Assembly (NCBI GenBank): GCA_030248295.1
Contig: JASANH010001518.1
Span: 310,001 to 374,000 of the forward strand
Reading direction: 5' to 3'
DNA: 64,000 nt
Source: Mesodorylaimus sp. YZB2_4
Lineage: Eukaryota > Nematoda > Enoplea > Dorylaimida > Dorylaimidae
The notes beneath the pieces are model-generated. The model ran no database searches and was not told the origin of the DNA. It saw only the letters and a program-made list of their open reading frames with translations. The first letter of the stretch is position 1, and every line of letters starts with the position of its first letter. Position numbers and translations under genes: made by a program. Shown in pieces: positions 48,801 to 60,413 of this stretch.

Positions 48801-49309
48801 TCGTCTATACATTTCAGTACACGCACATGTGACAGCCGCACTCGGGCCAAATTCCTGCAAGGACGTAGTGAAAGGCAGGAAAATAAGTTTTGTGTACAGC
48901 GTAGTTACGAAACTGGTCGTCGTCGACTCTACGTGAGCCAACATTGACGACCTCGTCGCTCTGGCCAATGTTTACCGAAGAGTATACTCCCTCAATGCAC
49001 CATCTCGCCCCCTTACTCCTATGAAATTCCCCATTTCCTATAGAAACTGTACGACTGGCAGCCGTGAGAAACATGATCAGCGTTGATGAAAACGAAGATC
49101 AAGGTCGGACACAAAAATGAGCAACAAGAATGCCAGGGCTGTCTTTCTCTCTCCATACTTACAACGCATGTAGCGAAGATCTGACGAGGCAACATAAAAG
49201 TCTCAACACAAAAACGGAGTAAGTAGCACAAATCTAAAAGTTTCAGTCGAACATAGATAACCATAACTTGTCTAATTACAATACCAGAACAGGGTTCGTA
49301 TTGACAGGA
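45893..49309. other. Interval between the Id-like genes
   Basis: No exon series is recognised between the two paralogs. Plus-strand frames such as 47442-47852 lack known domains. Three CAGCTG E-boxes occur (47374, 47692, 47889) and a poly-C run lies near 47990. Probably regulatory and 3'/5' untranslated sequence. Confidence 0.35.
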
Positions 49310-49657
49310 CTAGGGTTCTCGGTCCTCGGCTACAGTCAAAGGATCGTTCAACTGTCGTTGTAGCTCCACGATATAATCGATAACGTGTTGCAATAGTTCG
49401 AACCTGGAAACCTGTTCGTCCTTTGGCACAGTGGGAACCAGTTGTTTCAATTGTCCTATCGTTTCTACAGTTTGTTTTCGTTCTCGCCACGAACGCGATG
49501 CTTTGACCAACTTGGACTTGTTGGAAATACACGTGACTGATCTGGAGACGGAACGACGGTATCGACGCCTCGTATGGAAAGTGGCGGAGACCAGGTTGGG
49601 GACATCCATCGTAAGATGATGGCTGGTTGATGCAAGTTGGTCGATGATGGGATTCAT
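49310..49657 (-). CDS. Id: Id/extramacrochaetae-type HLH repressor, paralog 2
   Basis: Encodes 115 aa from ATG 49657 in one exon. The HLH reads QTVETIGQLKQLVPTVPKDE, then VSRFELLQHVIDYIVELQRQ, an Id signature. A basic stretch (HTRRRYRRSVSRS) sits well upstream of helix 1 but is not in the position or form of a bHLH basic region. It shares LVPT.PK and LLQHVIDYI with paralog 1 but differs elsewhere, so the duplication is old. The 1.3 kb upstream (49.88-51.17 kb) holds seven CAGCTG E-boxes. Confidence 0.85.
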   Translation of the reverse strand: MNPIIDQLASTSHHLTMDVPNLVSATFHTRRRYRRSVSRSVTCISNKSKLVKASRSWRERKQTVETIGQLKQLVPTVPKDEQVSRFELLQHVIDYIVELQRQLNDPLTVAEDREP

Positions 49658-49878
49658 GTTTTCTCCGTTGTAAATCCAATACGGCTAATGAATTCGTGGA
49701 CGGGAACACGAATGAAGACTGTTCAGAAACAGAGGGAATCGTCGACTGGGGATCGGTTGTACAGCAGATGGCCGAGGCAGAAGGTGCCAGCACAATATCC
49801 AATCTCAGTGGACGAAAAAATTACGTCGTTCAGGCTTGGACTAAGATCACCAAATTGGAATTGGACTGAGCCGAACGG

Positions 49879-51172
49879 CAGCTGCTAGTCGTCGGGGCTA
49901 GCTAGCTCGTGCCCTTCTGCCACTCGAGAAGATGGCGTTCGTTGCTGAACAACAAGAAGGGAAAGAGCTGAACGAAACGGGATGCGACGGGATCGAAAGA
50001 ACACGAGCCGACTGCTATGCGAAATAAATACGGCACTGGCGGCAGCTGGGCCGCAGCAGAGATCGATGCGAGAGGCTTCCGTCACTATAAGCCGCAGCTG
50101 GCACGTCGACGGTGGCAGGTGGTCGTTCGTTGCACGGCTCCTATACGGCCACCGCCCACACGGATCGAAGAAGTCGTTAGCTGATAGCGCAAGCTCAACT
50201 TTTACGCTCCACCTAAAGCATTAATTTCGATAAAAGCCGACCACTAATGTCCACTGTCGAGACGGCAATGAATGACGTGCCTGTCTCTCTCCTTCAGAAC
50301 CCACCCACCGTCTGTCCACGCCCCGTCTGCTCACGTGACCAACACAGACGCCGATTGGATGCGCTCTCGATACGGGTTGGGACCAGCTGACACGGTCGAC
50401 CTATTCAACCTGACCACCTATTGTACTTATTAATCAACTGGCTCCGGCAGCGTCTGCTCGGCGTCGTGCGGGCTTGCTTTTTTCCCTTTGATCACTGCCG
50501 CCGATCAAAGTTGGCCGTTTAGGGTCTTGTAGATAGTGCATACCACGCCCAGACGGCGCCCGGTGCCTGCCTGTGTCCATCCGAACGATAGGAAATCTGC
50601 CAGGCTGGCGATGGGCGAGGCGATAATAAACGATAAACACAATGATGCTTTCACCTGCGCCGTTTAGGTGCGGTGTTGGTCGGAGCAGCTGCGGCATTGT
50701 TTCTGAATGGGGAGGGAGGGTAAATTGATAGGTGCCTCGTGTTCGCACGTGTACATTCTTTTCATAAACGAGCGCAGACGGATGCGGCTCTTGGACGGTT
50801 CTGACAGCCGCGGGGTGGTGGTCACTGGGAGCAGCTGTCCATCGCGGCATCCGGCGAGTGATTTGAAAACAAGAATGATTCGGGTGCTCTGGTGAATGCA
50901 TTCGGGGCACGTGCCAGCTCTGGAAGGCGATTTCCTGTTAGCCCTACGCCCGGCGTGTGTCGGCCAGATGGCGCCGCTCTGACGTCCATTTCGTCCGCCT
51001 GCTGCCGCTGTTTATTGCCCGCTCCTCAAGCTCCGGTGGTGGTGATTATTAGCCGGCACCGTCTGCGATTTTTCTCCTCTTCAAGGCCTGCACCAGACGG
51101 TGGGATCGGAATGCAAGCTGCCGCCCTGATAATGAAAAACGTGGTGACTAATGCCCGAGCAGCAAGCAGCTG
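49879..51172. promoter_or_regulatory. E-box (CAGCTG) cluster upstream of Id paralog 2
   Basis: Seven CAGCTG sites start at 49879, 50043, 50095, 50384, 50686, 50832 and 51167, and another is at 52260. A random 1.3-kb sequence would hold fewer than one. CAGCTG is a class-A bHLH site, and Id genes are commonly targets of the bHLH factors they antagonise. Regulatory role is inferred. Confidence 0.45.
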
Positions 51173-51224
51173 TTTTGGCCCTACCTCTACTCTGATACGC
51201 CCTCGCCTTTTGTTCACTCGATAA

Positions 51225-52840
51225 AGAAACTAGGAGCAGGCGCCGACCTTTTTCTCAAAAACCATCTGCTGCCGTCGCTGGTGGAACCATTTTTATGCCC
51301 TAAACATGTGCAAAAGCCATAAACCATGCCAGCGTGCCATGCTCAGCGTGCAAAGAAATGCACGCGCGTAATGAGGAGTCACCATCTGCACTTCAGGCAT
51401 TGTCAGAAGACGTACAGACAACTCAAACCTCTGCTCTACCACTCTTGTACCTGCAAGAACCTTGTACCTTGAATGCAGGTCCAAGCTCGCACTTTGCTGC
51501 CCTCTCAATGACCACACCCATCGTTCGGGTTCTTGACCCTGCATCCGTTCGGGTATGTCTCGGGGCAAGGCATAGACAGCCATTTTTCAGCCCAGCCAAG
51601 ATCAAAGGCGAACGACGGTCATTTTTCGTACGGAGACATCGGTGACACCGATGGTTACTTGGGTTTTTTCCCATGGTCCACATTGGATGGAGGGTGCGTT
51701 CGCAAATAAGGATCTACGCTCGGCCGAGTCCAGGTGCACGACACTCGATTGTGGAAAGAGATAGGCATGGGAAACTAGTGCCACCAATCCAACATACGTC
51801 TTATCTATTGCCATTTATTTACAAAACGATTCATGCCGAGAAAGGGGGAGAAAAAATTAGAGCAAGTGGTGGCAGGTGCGTGACATTCGCGTGCCAGTAC
51901 CGGCTGCCCCGATCGCCTGTTCGTGGGAGCCGCTTCCACAGTCGAAGTTTGACAAAAGTGTGAAAAGACTGACTGACAATGGGCAAGGCAGATTTGTCAG
52001 CCGTTGCAAATACCGCTCAAAGAGAGCCGACTCGGCGCCCCAAACGATCATGACTCTCTAATCGCTCATCCCACCACCCACCTCGGCGTCAGGCGCACTC
52101 ACATGAAAAGAAGCAAACGCCAGGTGCACGATGCGTGAGAAAGGAAATGCTGTTGAGGCGACGCGGGCCTCGGGGACCACTCTCCTATATGAACAGGTGT
52201 TCGTGTTACCTCGCTTTCCCCTGCGCACTGTTCCTACAGTACAGTATGTGTCAGTCATCCAGCTGCGTCACAAGTCATGCACCTTCACGGCCCTCTCCCA
52301 TTCAGACTAGGGAAATCGGATCTCGCACACTAGTCCTGCAGGATGTCGTCAGCTATCCAATGGGCATAGAAAACGAATGTTTAAAACCCAGGCCGAGGCC
52401 GAACCCTAGCCCAGAGCAGGCACCTAGGCTAGGATCTGGGCCCAACTCGTCACTGGTCAGCGGCAAGAGATTTATGCTTCTGCCTGCCTAGCCTCGCCGA
52501 AAGCCACTGACATCGCGGCACACTCTAGCAGTGTTTGTATTTTTAGGTTGACTTCTAATGACGTCCATATGCCCAGTTGGCTTACGTGACGCGCGCCCAT
52601 CGCCTCCCAAGTCTTGTCCCCAACACTCGTAGGACGGACGAGAGGGGTGAGGGTGAGCTCGAGCTTAGGCACTCCGCATAAAACTCGCCGTAAAAGCAGC
52701 AGTGTCTGACTTCCAGGAGTTAAAAGACTGGTCAAACATCAACCTGACTGGGCCGAGTCCCATTATGTCTATCTATGAGCACACTTACAGTTACGCATCC
52801 CAGCAGGGTTCGACCCCGAGAATGACAAACTTCTCCCATG
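51225..52840. other. Gene-poor interval
   Basis: No recognised domain, exon series or RNA gene. Many short frames on both strands are of shadow quality. A B-box-like GGGTTCGACCCC at about 52807 on the plus strand has no clear A box in front of it. Confidence 0.35.
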
Positions 52841-52844
52841 CCAT

Positions 52845-53003
52845 CCATGTTCATGTTCATGTTTTACCACATCACCAAACGCTTATGCGCACTCGAGGGT
52901 GAAGGGACACATTTTACACGAAATGATTTACCGGCCCGCGAGTCGAACACTCGCCCGTAACTGCGCACCTGACGTGAGAGGCAGACGCCTAACCCACCAG
53001 GAC
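52845..53003 (-). repeat. SINE-like repeat with tRNA-type promoter, copy 2
   Basis: On the minus strand, TGGTGGGTTAGGCGTCTG (A-box region, near 52986-52999) is followed by GAGTGTTCGACTC (B box, 52940-52952). The body then reads CTTCACCCTCGAG, TTTGGTGATG and AAACATGAA, in the same order as copy 1 at 5.1 kb. It abuts the BEL/Pao remnant. Confidence 0.55.
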
Positions 53004-53059
53004 ACGAGGCCGATTGGGGCGAAGGTACTCACTTTTGAGGACCAAGAAGATGTCAAGCA

Positions 53060-54492
53060 AAACAAAATGGAGCAGACAGTTCGCACAGCATCAACTAATT
53101 TCGTGGCGGAGGCTTCGGACGAAGTCAACCGAATCTTTGGTGAAAATCGATACTCAAGTTGGAGGAGACGGATACGAATTACCATCCTCTGCATAAGATT
53201 TGTGGCCAAGGTGAACATACGATTTGTGGCCAAGGTGAGGGGGAAGAGACGATCCTGCAGCAAAGGAGGCGTATTGGAACCATCGACGCCAGAAGAGATC
53301 GATGTGGCGGAGAAGTTATGGTTCAAAGCGATGCAGGCAAAGTATTTACCAGACGAGGTGGTGCGCCTGAAGAGGGTGCAAGTCGATTAGAAGGCAGTTC
53401 TCCTCAACAATGCAATACCGCTTCTATTAGATGAAGATGGCATTATTCGATGCGGTGGTAGAATTGGGCGAGCTCAAATCTCAATTGAACCGATCAATCC
53501 TATACTCCTTCCAAAGAAGTCAAAGTTCACCCACCTGGTGATCAAAGAAGCTCATGAACAAACGATGCATAGCGGCATATCGCACACCCTGGCTCAACTT
53601 CGAATGCGATTCTGAGTTCCAACAGGGCGAGCAGAAGTCAATCGAGTAACCAGAAGATGCGGTGTCTGTCGTCGATGGGACGGTGGACCCTGCAAGCCTC
53701 CTCCAATGCCAGACTTGCCAAAGCCACGAGTCCAAGAATCAAAGGCGTTCTCCCACGTGGGCATCGATTACTTCGGCCCGCTCTACACAAGAGACAAGGG
53801 GTGCCAGCCGAAGAAAAAATGGATCAGCATTGTCGCGTGTAGTTACTCGAGCGATCTATTTGGAACTAATCGATGATATGACAAGCAAACAACTACTTCT
53901 GGGCCTACAACGATTCATCGCCCGCCGAGGATTGCCAGAGCTCATAATCTCTGACCATGGAGGCAACTTTAAATAAAAGGAAATTCAAGAGTACGCCAGT
54001 CGACTCAAAATAAAATGGAACTTCATCACCGAACGATCGCCATGGAAAGGTGGCTTCTATGAGCGGCTGATTCGATTGGTCAAGCAAGCGTTCCGGAAAT
54101 CGATACAATCGATCATGTTATCAACGAGCCAAATGGCTACGGTGTTGGCTGAAATCGAATCAATGATTAATCAAAGGCCAATCACCTACGTCGACAACGA
54201 CCTACGCGGTGGTACGATCCTTTCCCCCGCCTGTTTCATCACGCCGCCAACAATCAATGGATCAATTGAATCAGAGCCCATCCTTCCTGAATCAATCGAA
54301 TCAATGGGTACGCGCAAGGCGCTACTAGAACGGTGGAAGAAGCGAGTTCAATATCTAAAGCAATTCTGGGCTGTTTGGTCTAAGCAATACCTCCTGGCCC
54401 TACGGGAGCGGCAACAAACGACTATCAAGCATCCACGCTCAAGCCCCAATCCATGGCCTACAGGTTTATTCTTGCGCATAGAACCATCATAA
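53060..54492 (+). mobile_element. BEL/Pao retrotransposon remnant (integrase region)
   Basis: Decayed pol 3' half spread over several frames with stops. In order: a segment before the zinc finger (YSSWRRRIRI, then PEEIDVAEKLWFKAMQAKYL); an HHCC zinc finger (HEQTMHSGISHTLAQLRMRF, then CGVC); and an integrase core with FSHVGIDYFGPL (first Asp), LIISDHGGNFK (second Asp) and GGFYERLIRLVKQAFRK (Glu). After that come NQRPITYVDNDL and the C-terminal FWAVWSKQYLLALRERQQT, typical of Pao elements. No protease or reverse transcriptase and no LTRs were found. A 24-bp tandem duplication lies at 53197-53238. Non-functional. Confidence 0.9.
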
Positions 54493-55092
54493 CCCAGCCC
54501 ACAACACCCAGCACCTACTTGAACATGAGACCATCGAATGGTCCCGGTTGGCTGCACGAAAACCTTCTCGATCGCCCTCACTGACGATAGCCATCAGAAA
54601 TTTGGCCTTTTCTTTTTAAGAAGGCCGTTTGGGGAAGCCTGATAGTCACAAGCCAAACCAATGCCTCTCTCTCACGAGCACCAAGGCCCCCTAGTTCCTA
54701 TGCAAATCATCCAAACAACAGTTCTTTTTATAGAAAAATATACACGTCCATCAAGAAATACTAACTTTTTACAAATTTAAAAATGCGACATATCTGAACA
54801 ATAGAAATTGACATCAGTTAGATTTCACGAAAGGTAAGCAGATCATGAAACCGGAAAAACGGAAACATGGAAGCTAAAGCTACAAAATAAATTCATTATG
54901 CACAAAAAGCAGATTCAAGGAATGCATGTGAAGTAAGCACGTACTGTGCCAACATCATCGACATGGATAAATGATAATACTTACTGTACATACAAAACGG
55001 AGCAACCGCGACCCCCGTTGGCAACACAGCACCGAGGCCTACGAGCAAGTCGATGATTCTTAGCACGAAACAACCACATTCTTTCCAGCGCG

Positions 55093-57221
55093 TCATGGTA
55101 TAATTACAGGAGCTTTATTCGCCTGAGGTAGCCGCTCGGCACTGCTGCAACGCTTTCTAGCCTTCTTCTGCGTGTCTAAATGATGCTTGTCCTCATAATT
55201 CTTCGACAGCGCCTAAAAAAGTGATGCGTGTTCAGTACTACTTGTCCCACCCAATATGCAGCGAACTAACGATGAGCACACTTAAGAACCAAGATAAAAT
55301 AGTACCCTATGCTAGCCCTCATCCCCCTCCCCACATCCCTGCTCTTGCGACCTTTCCAAGCCACAAATTCAGTACGGCAAGCATCTCTAGGCACAAAGCA
55401 ATGTCATCTGAATGCTTGCCATGACGAAGCTGCTTTGGCTTTCCATCTAGCACTCCAGCTTTCTGACGTCAACGCCTGCCCACTCACCTCCAACTTCTTA
55501 GCTCTTTCCTTGTACAAAGGTTGCAATGGTAGCTGTATATCGTTGGCCATGGCCAAGGTCCGTAAATCGAAGTAATACTTTGCATAAACGCTGGACGGCA
55601 CATTAATGTTGAATTCCAAGCATTCCAGAAATTGACGCTCCAACTCGTTCCTGCAAAACAAAAAGGAAGCCTTAATGAAAACGCAATAAAGTTCACACAC
55701 TACGTAGCCGGTCAAATCCATTAGCAGGCTGAGCGGGCGCCACTGATTTAATTTGAAAGATGCTTAAAAATCAGCCGAGCTACGCGCGCGCGTACGTCAT
55801 CACTGAAACCATCACATCCCATTCATTTAGAAGCCACTAGATAATTAGATTTTTTAATTTTCTATTTCGTTAAGAAATCATTTTTAGCTGCGTCATTTGT
55901 CCCACGCCTGATAACTTTGAACGTAATGCAAAGAGTAGGAAAGAGCGCGTATCGACGTTTCGTGCCCATCACACTATCAGTACTTACATGTCTTCTACAG
56001 TGCACCGGCGCAAAATCTGGCAATAATCCACGTTCCACACGGCTTGATCATCCCACACTTTGCTAGCCATCATAATAGCGCCTAGCAAAACACGTCGCCA
56101 GTTGCTTGGGCATAAATCGATTTCGGCGTAGGTAAGGAGTCGTTCAATGTATACCTAAAGAAAAAACTTCAGAACACTTTTCTTCAAAAAAAGATCTCAG
56201 CTTACTAAAGTAATTATGGCGCATTCCGCAGTCAATTGTGCGGCGCTAAATAACGTTCTTATAAATCGATAAATATGTCTGTGCTCCGGATCACGTATCG
56301 CGTAATCGTGTTGTAAAGGCTCTGACTAAAAGAAAAAGTGTTCACGATTTGGAAAAATTATGAAGCACAACCGTCTGCGGCGCAGGATTTTATTAGAGCT
56401 GCGCGGCAGCCTTTAAGTTAGCTACTAAGCTTCCCGAACTCAATGACATAAAAGTGCAAGCTTCCTTGATCCCCGCATAGACAATAATGGAAAAGGCGGC
56501 CCCGCATGATTTATGCATATTCCCAAAGGACAATAACTCACCATCACGGGATGCTGTGCTTCGTCGAAGATGTCCATGGTTCGTTCGACACTCCTTCCAC
56601 GATTCTTGCGATTGATAATGTGATAATAAATAGCTAGTGATATGCACTTTATAGTATTTTTCAAATTCGGCTGGCTAATCGTTGAATCGTCCAAGAATAT
56701 GGTACTGCACGAATTGCTCTTTTTTAACGGAAATGGTGGTGATCGGCCGTACGACGTCGTCATGTGGCCATCGAGAACGTAAAATGATCGACGATTATCA
56801 CGAACTAAAATCACAAAACGGGCATGCGAAACACATAGACTAAAACAACCTCTTTAAATTAATTTTTACGTACTCTTCATCTCGCTCTTGCTTCTTTCCA
56901 TAAAAATCGGGCCTTTTGTGGGGTGAGTAGAGGGATCCTCTTCAATATCTAAAATGAAACGCTCTTAGGTTTATGATTGGCTACATCGAGACGGCACAAA
57001 GAAGTGCATCTTTCCCACAATATCTCCTGACCTTCGGGTTCCCTTTCACTGATATGCTGTAGATTCGCTGTCGAAGCGTCGTCCTTCCGGATCACCGAGT
57101 TCTCATATTCGAAAATGTTCCTCGAAAATCCTTTGTTCTTTCCGTGTCCTCCATTCGCGCCGTCTTTGGTTCGATGCCCAACCGGTGAGCCAGAAATACA
57201 ACACGATGGCTTGTTGCCCAT
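55093..57221 (-). CDS. CCNY: Cyclin Y
   Basis: Membrane-anchored cyclin that recruits CDK14/CDK16 and supports Wnt co-receptor phosphorylation. Seven exons in order: 57032-57221, 56874-56948, 56542-56804, 56206-56325, 55988-56154, 55488-55650 and 55093-55212. All phases agree and give 365 aa (human 341). The N-terminus MGNKPSCC has Gly2 for myristoylation and Cys7/Cys8 for palmitoylation. NLQHISERE is a conserved N-terminal block. The cyclin box (about 120-300) includes [50 protein letters not shown] and [17 protein letters not shown]. The tail is basic with CSSAERLP, like the SASADNL motif bound by 14-3-3 in family members. Donors GTCAGG (after exon 1) and GTACGT (after exon 2) are slightly unusual. 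A TTTTTAG acceptor lies 34 nt upstream of the ATG. Confidence 0.95.
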
Positions 57222-57255
57222 ATTTTTTCGTTCGTTAAAACTTTTTCGAGATTGC

Positions 57256-59834
57256 CTAAAAATAAAATAAAATTTCTCGTCCGCTGGAAAATCTGACGAG
57301 CACACCTGGCACATTTTGACTGCTTATGACAAAATGGAGATAATAATACCATTTCAAATATGTGAATTGTGTAGCTATGCTATGCTATGCTATGCTATGT
57401 AGTGATATGCATGGGGGTTTCATAAATATACAAAGCTTCAGCTAGGTCCATGGTGTTTCTTTTTGTGAAAAACTTAACGGACGGTGAGATACCGTGATAA
57501 CGAGCAAGCGGTAATAAAATCAGTGATTTTCATCCTGGGTCTCCCAGGTTTTTTAGCTTTTACCCCCCCCCCCCCCCCGGATAGAGGCAGAAGTGTATCA
57601 GCTGCAAGTTCATTAACTCCCTGACCTCGTGAAAAACAAAAATCAGGCAGGGATGATATCAGTGCTTTCATTGAAAACTCTTTTTTTCAGTATACCGTCG
57701 AGGTTTTAGTACTGAAAAATGACCTCTGCCCTGCAAAGAGCTCATGTGTCAGTGTGTGCTTCTTGACATCAAGAGTTTGTTAGAAGTTCTCTTGCGGAAG
57801 TTCTTTTTCTGTCTCTGTGTCACAGCCGCTGTGTCAGTTGATATGTTTTTATCAGTTCCAGTACGACCTGACTCCCCTCAGACATGGAAATCGATCGGCT
57901 GTTTTGTTTTCATGGTGGAAGCATGGTAGACAGTACAGTAGATCGCTCTCGCGATATGGTTGATGAAATGCGGCATGGACTGCAGAGGCCACATACGTCT
58001 CGCAGGAGGAAAGTGCTCCTCCCACTTCAAATGCCTGGCCATAAGATGTGTCATCACGAGCAGATTGACACCAGCGACCGGTTGTTCAAAGTTCACCGAC
58101 AGTAATGACTTATTGTCTAATGTTTTTTCTAATGTCTAATTGTCTAATGAGTTAAAGATCTTTACGCGAGCGACCCCAGCAATGCATGATGCTTTCTTTG
58201 TGTTCGGTAACTGTAGCAGCAACTGAGCAAGAACTCTCTCAGACAGTTCTCGCATCAGTATCCTGTGGTCTGGGGCGACTTTTCCTAATGACCGTTGAAT
58301 GTGGGTCTAGCCCAGCTAATTGTATGAGAAAGACTTTGCAGATCAAAACTGTTAAAGCTCACGACTCAACTCTTCGGCATTTGAGTTGGTTCGATATGGC
58401 CGTTCTGGAATCAGAGAAAAGGTACTCCACCAGTACTGTACAGAATTTCGAACTCAGTGCTGGAACCATCCCTCGGTTTAGTGTTGGCAAGTCTGAGAAC
58501 TTGCTTCGTTTGTGTATACTTCAAGGATCAAGGACAAGGTGATCGCTCGGCACAGGTTCGAGTCGAAGACAGTCAAGAGTGATGACTAATTTCGTGTTCA
58601 ATACCTGCCGTGAGTGCGCGGTCTGTGATCTTTTTCTTGACTGTTCCTTTGGTGATGTGGAAATGGCTGCATGGGTACTTGCGAGAAAAAACAAACAAAT
58701 CTGTGTCACAGTCAGGATCAACTTGCTGGCTTCGAGCGTTGTAAACCGACATGTTGTTTTTTTGTCATTCACCCAGACAGGCCAGTGTCGGAAGCCTGGG
58801 TCCCTATGTAAAGAAATCACTCGATCTGTAAAGGCGTGGATATACTTATCTGCACCTACCAGTGCACTGTGTAATCCTGGCTGTCGATACCGATACCTCC
58901 CCCAGCCGAGAGTCGCCAACCACTCCGGTTGATGTTTCTACGGCAGGTATCGTCGCGGGACTTGCCTTGTTGTCCAAGAGACTCCAGTCTCTACTATCTC
59001 CCATCGCCTGGTCAACTGGTTCAAGGAAGGGGTCTGCCTCTCCAATGTCAGGGCCAGACACGAGACTTACAATCAGAGCGACATCAAGGAGGACTGCATT
59101 ACATATAAGAATTCCAAATTGATTCAAATTGGCGCACACGCCCCAGAGATTGGCCCGTCTAGTATGCATAACAGGTATCGCTTCAGCACAAGCTTGAGTT
59201 CGACAGCGGAGCAGGTAACGGGTTCTCCACGACAGCTTGAGTAGATGTAATGCTTGACGTGTGTACCTACGTTTTCTCTTGAGACACGTGCAGCATATCC
59301 AGTGACTAATCACATCATACTTGATAGGCAATCTCATGCACCATACTGTGCGTGGGCTCATCCTCGTGATCACTTTCTGTTTGAAGTCCATATTTATCGG
59401 CCAGTTCTTGCTGGGTGTGACTTTCCCCTGTTCCGTCAGCTTATCCCCTGACACATGTCTGATCCCATTCTTATAAATCCTAGTTCCTGTTAGTATCGGA
59501 TTACCAATCGTGAACTAAATAAGCCGACCGGGTCTGCCCGTGTTAGTCCCTCGTGAGGTGTACGGACTGCGGATTCACTTTCAATGAGTGCTGGCCACAG
59601 ATCCTGTTTATGCATTGGCGTAAGCTATTCGAGCCTGGGCTCACACTGCGTCAATAAAAGCGAAAAAGCAAACACGGTGTCAATAAGTTCAGACCGGTTA
59701 TCTTAGTTATTATTGGAGCATAGGCTCTAATTTCTAAAGGCGACGAAGCCTGTCGAACACTTCACCTCCTCTGATGCCAGCTGAAATAAGTGGCTTGCTT
59801 ACGAGCGTACGCTTACATTTCCCTCCCTGCCCAA
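57256..59834. other. Gene-poor interval with microsatellite and poly-C run
   Basis: A pentanucleotide (CTATG)n microsatellite lies near 57372-57400 and a poly-C run near 57563. Open frames on both strands (for example 58846-59454 minus) have no recognised domain. It probably includes the cyclin Y promoter and upstream flank of the Ly6 gene. Confidence 0.4.
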
Positions 59835-60413
59835 ATGAGTCCTTTTCATTCACTTGTGATCCTTGCATTGCTGCTAACATGGCACCAGTGCTTAGGACTT
59901 TTCTGCGTCAGGTGCCAGCATACCGGACTATCCATGGTGCCGCCGAACGCCCCCAACACACGATTCGTCTTCGATTCTGCCATCGATAACTGTAGCGAAG
60001 AGGACGTTGAGTGCGCTCCTAATGAGAACTTCTGTTTAGCAGTCACGGCTTTTGTGTCGGGGGATCGTTATTGGGTTCAGAAAGGATGCGTGGCTGCCGA
60101 AGGTGAGCAAGACTTTGACCAGGGTCCTCATCGATTCGTCAATGGATCGGGCTGCGCGAGACAATTACTGGATGATTCACAGATAAGAAACATGCCCGTC
60201 GATTTGGACATGGTTACCAGTTTGGAAACGACAGTTTGTGTGTGCAATGTCAAAGACTATTGTAACAGTGGAGCGGTCAGCCAAATGGAAATGATGAGTA
60301 ACCGTAATGGGGCTCGGCGGTGGGAATCTTCTGCCAGTGTACTCTTATCTATTGGACTCGTCTTGATAAGGTTCATACTGTACATAGGTTTGTTTTACCG
60401 TGTTTGGGGCTAG
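59835..60413 (+). CDS. Ly6/uPAR-type GPI-anchored protein, intronless
   Basis: 192 aa from ATG 59835 (an upstream GTG-started extension is rejected). It begins with a signal peptide (MSPFHSLVILALLLTWHQ) followed by CVRCQHTG, the opening CxxC of a three-finger (Ly6) fold. Further cysteines lie in NCSEEDVECAPNENFCL, KGCVAAEGE, GCARQL and CVCNVKDYCNSG; the closing CxC...CN motif is diagnostic of Ly6 domains. A hydrophobic C-terminus (SVLLSIGLVLIRFILYIGLF) fits a GPI-attachment signal. It resembles invertebrate ODR-2/quiver-type surface proteins, but orthology is not assigned. The whole protein is in one exon, whereas most Ly6 genes have introns. Confidence 0.75.
   Translation: MSPFHSLVILALLLTWHQCLGLFCVRCQHTGLSMVPPNAPNTRFVFDSAIDNCSEEDVECAPNENFCLAVTAFVSGDRYWVQKGCVAAEGEQDFDQGPHRFVNGSGCARQLLDDSQIRNMPVDLDMVTSLETTVCVCNVKDYCNSGAVSQMEMMSNRNGARRWESSASVLLSIGLVLIRFILYIGLFYRVWG

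Noticed and set aside
49272-49802. 176-codon minus-strand frame overlapping Id paralog 2
   Set aside because: Shadow frame of the HLH gene with no domain of its own.
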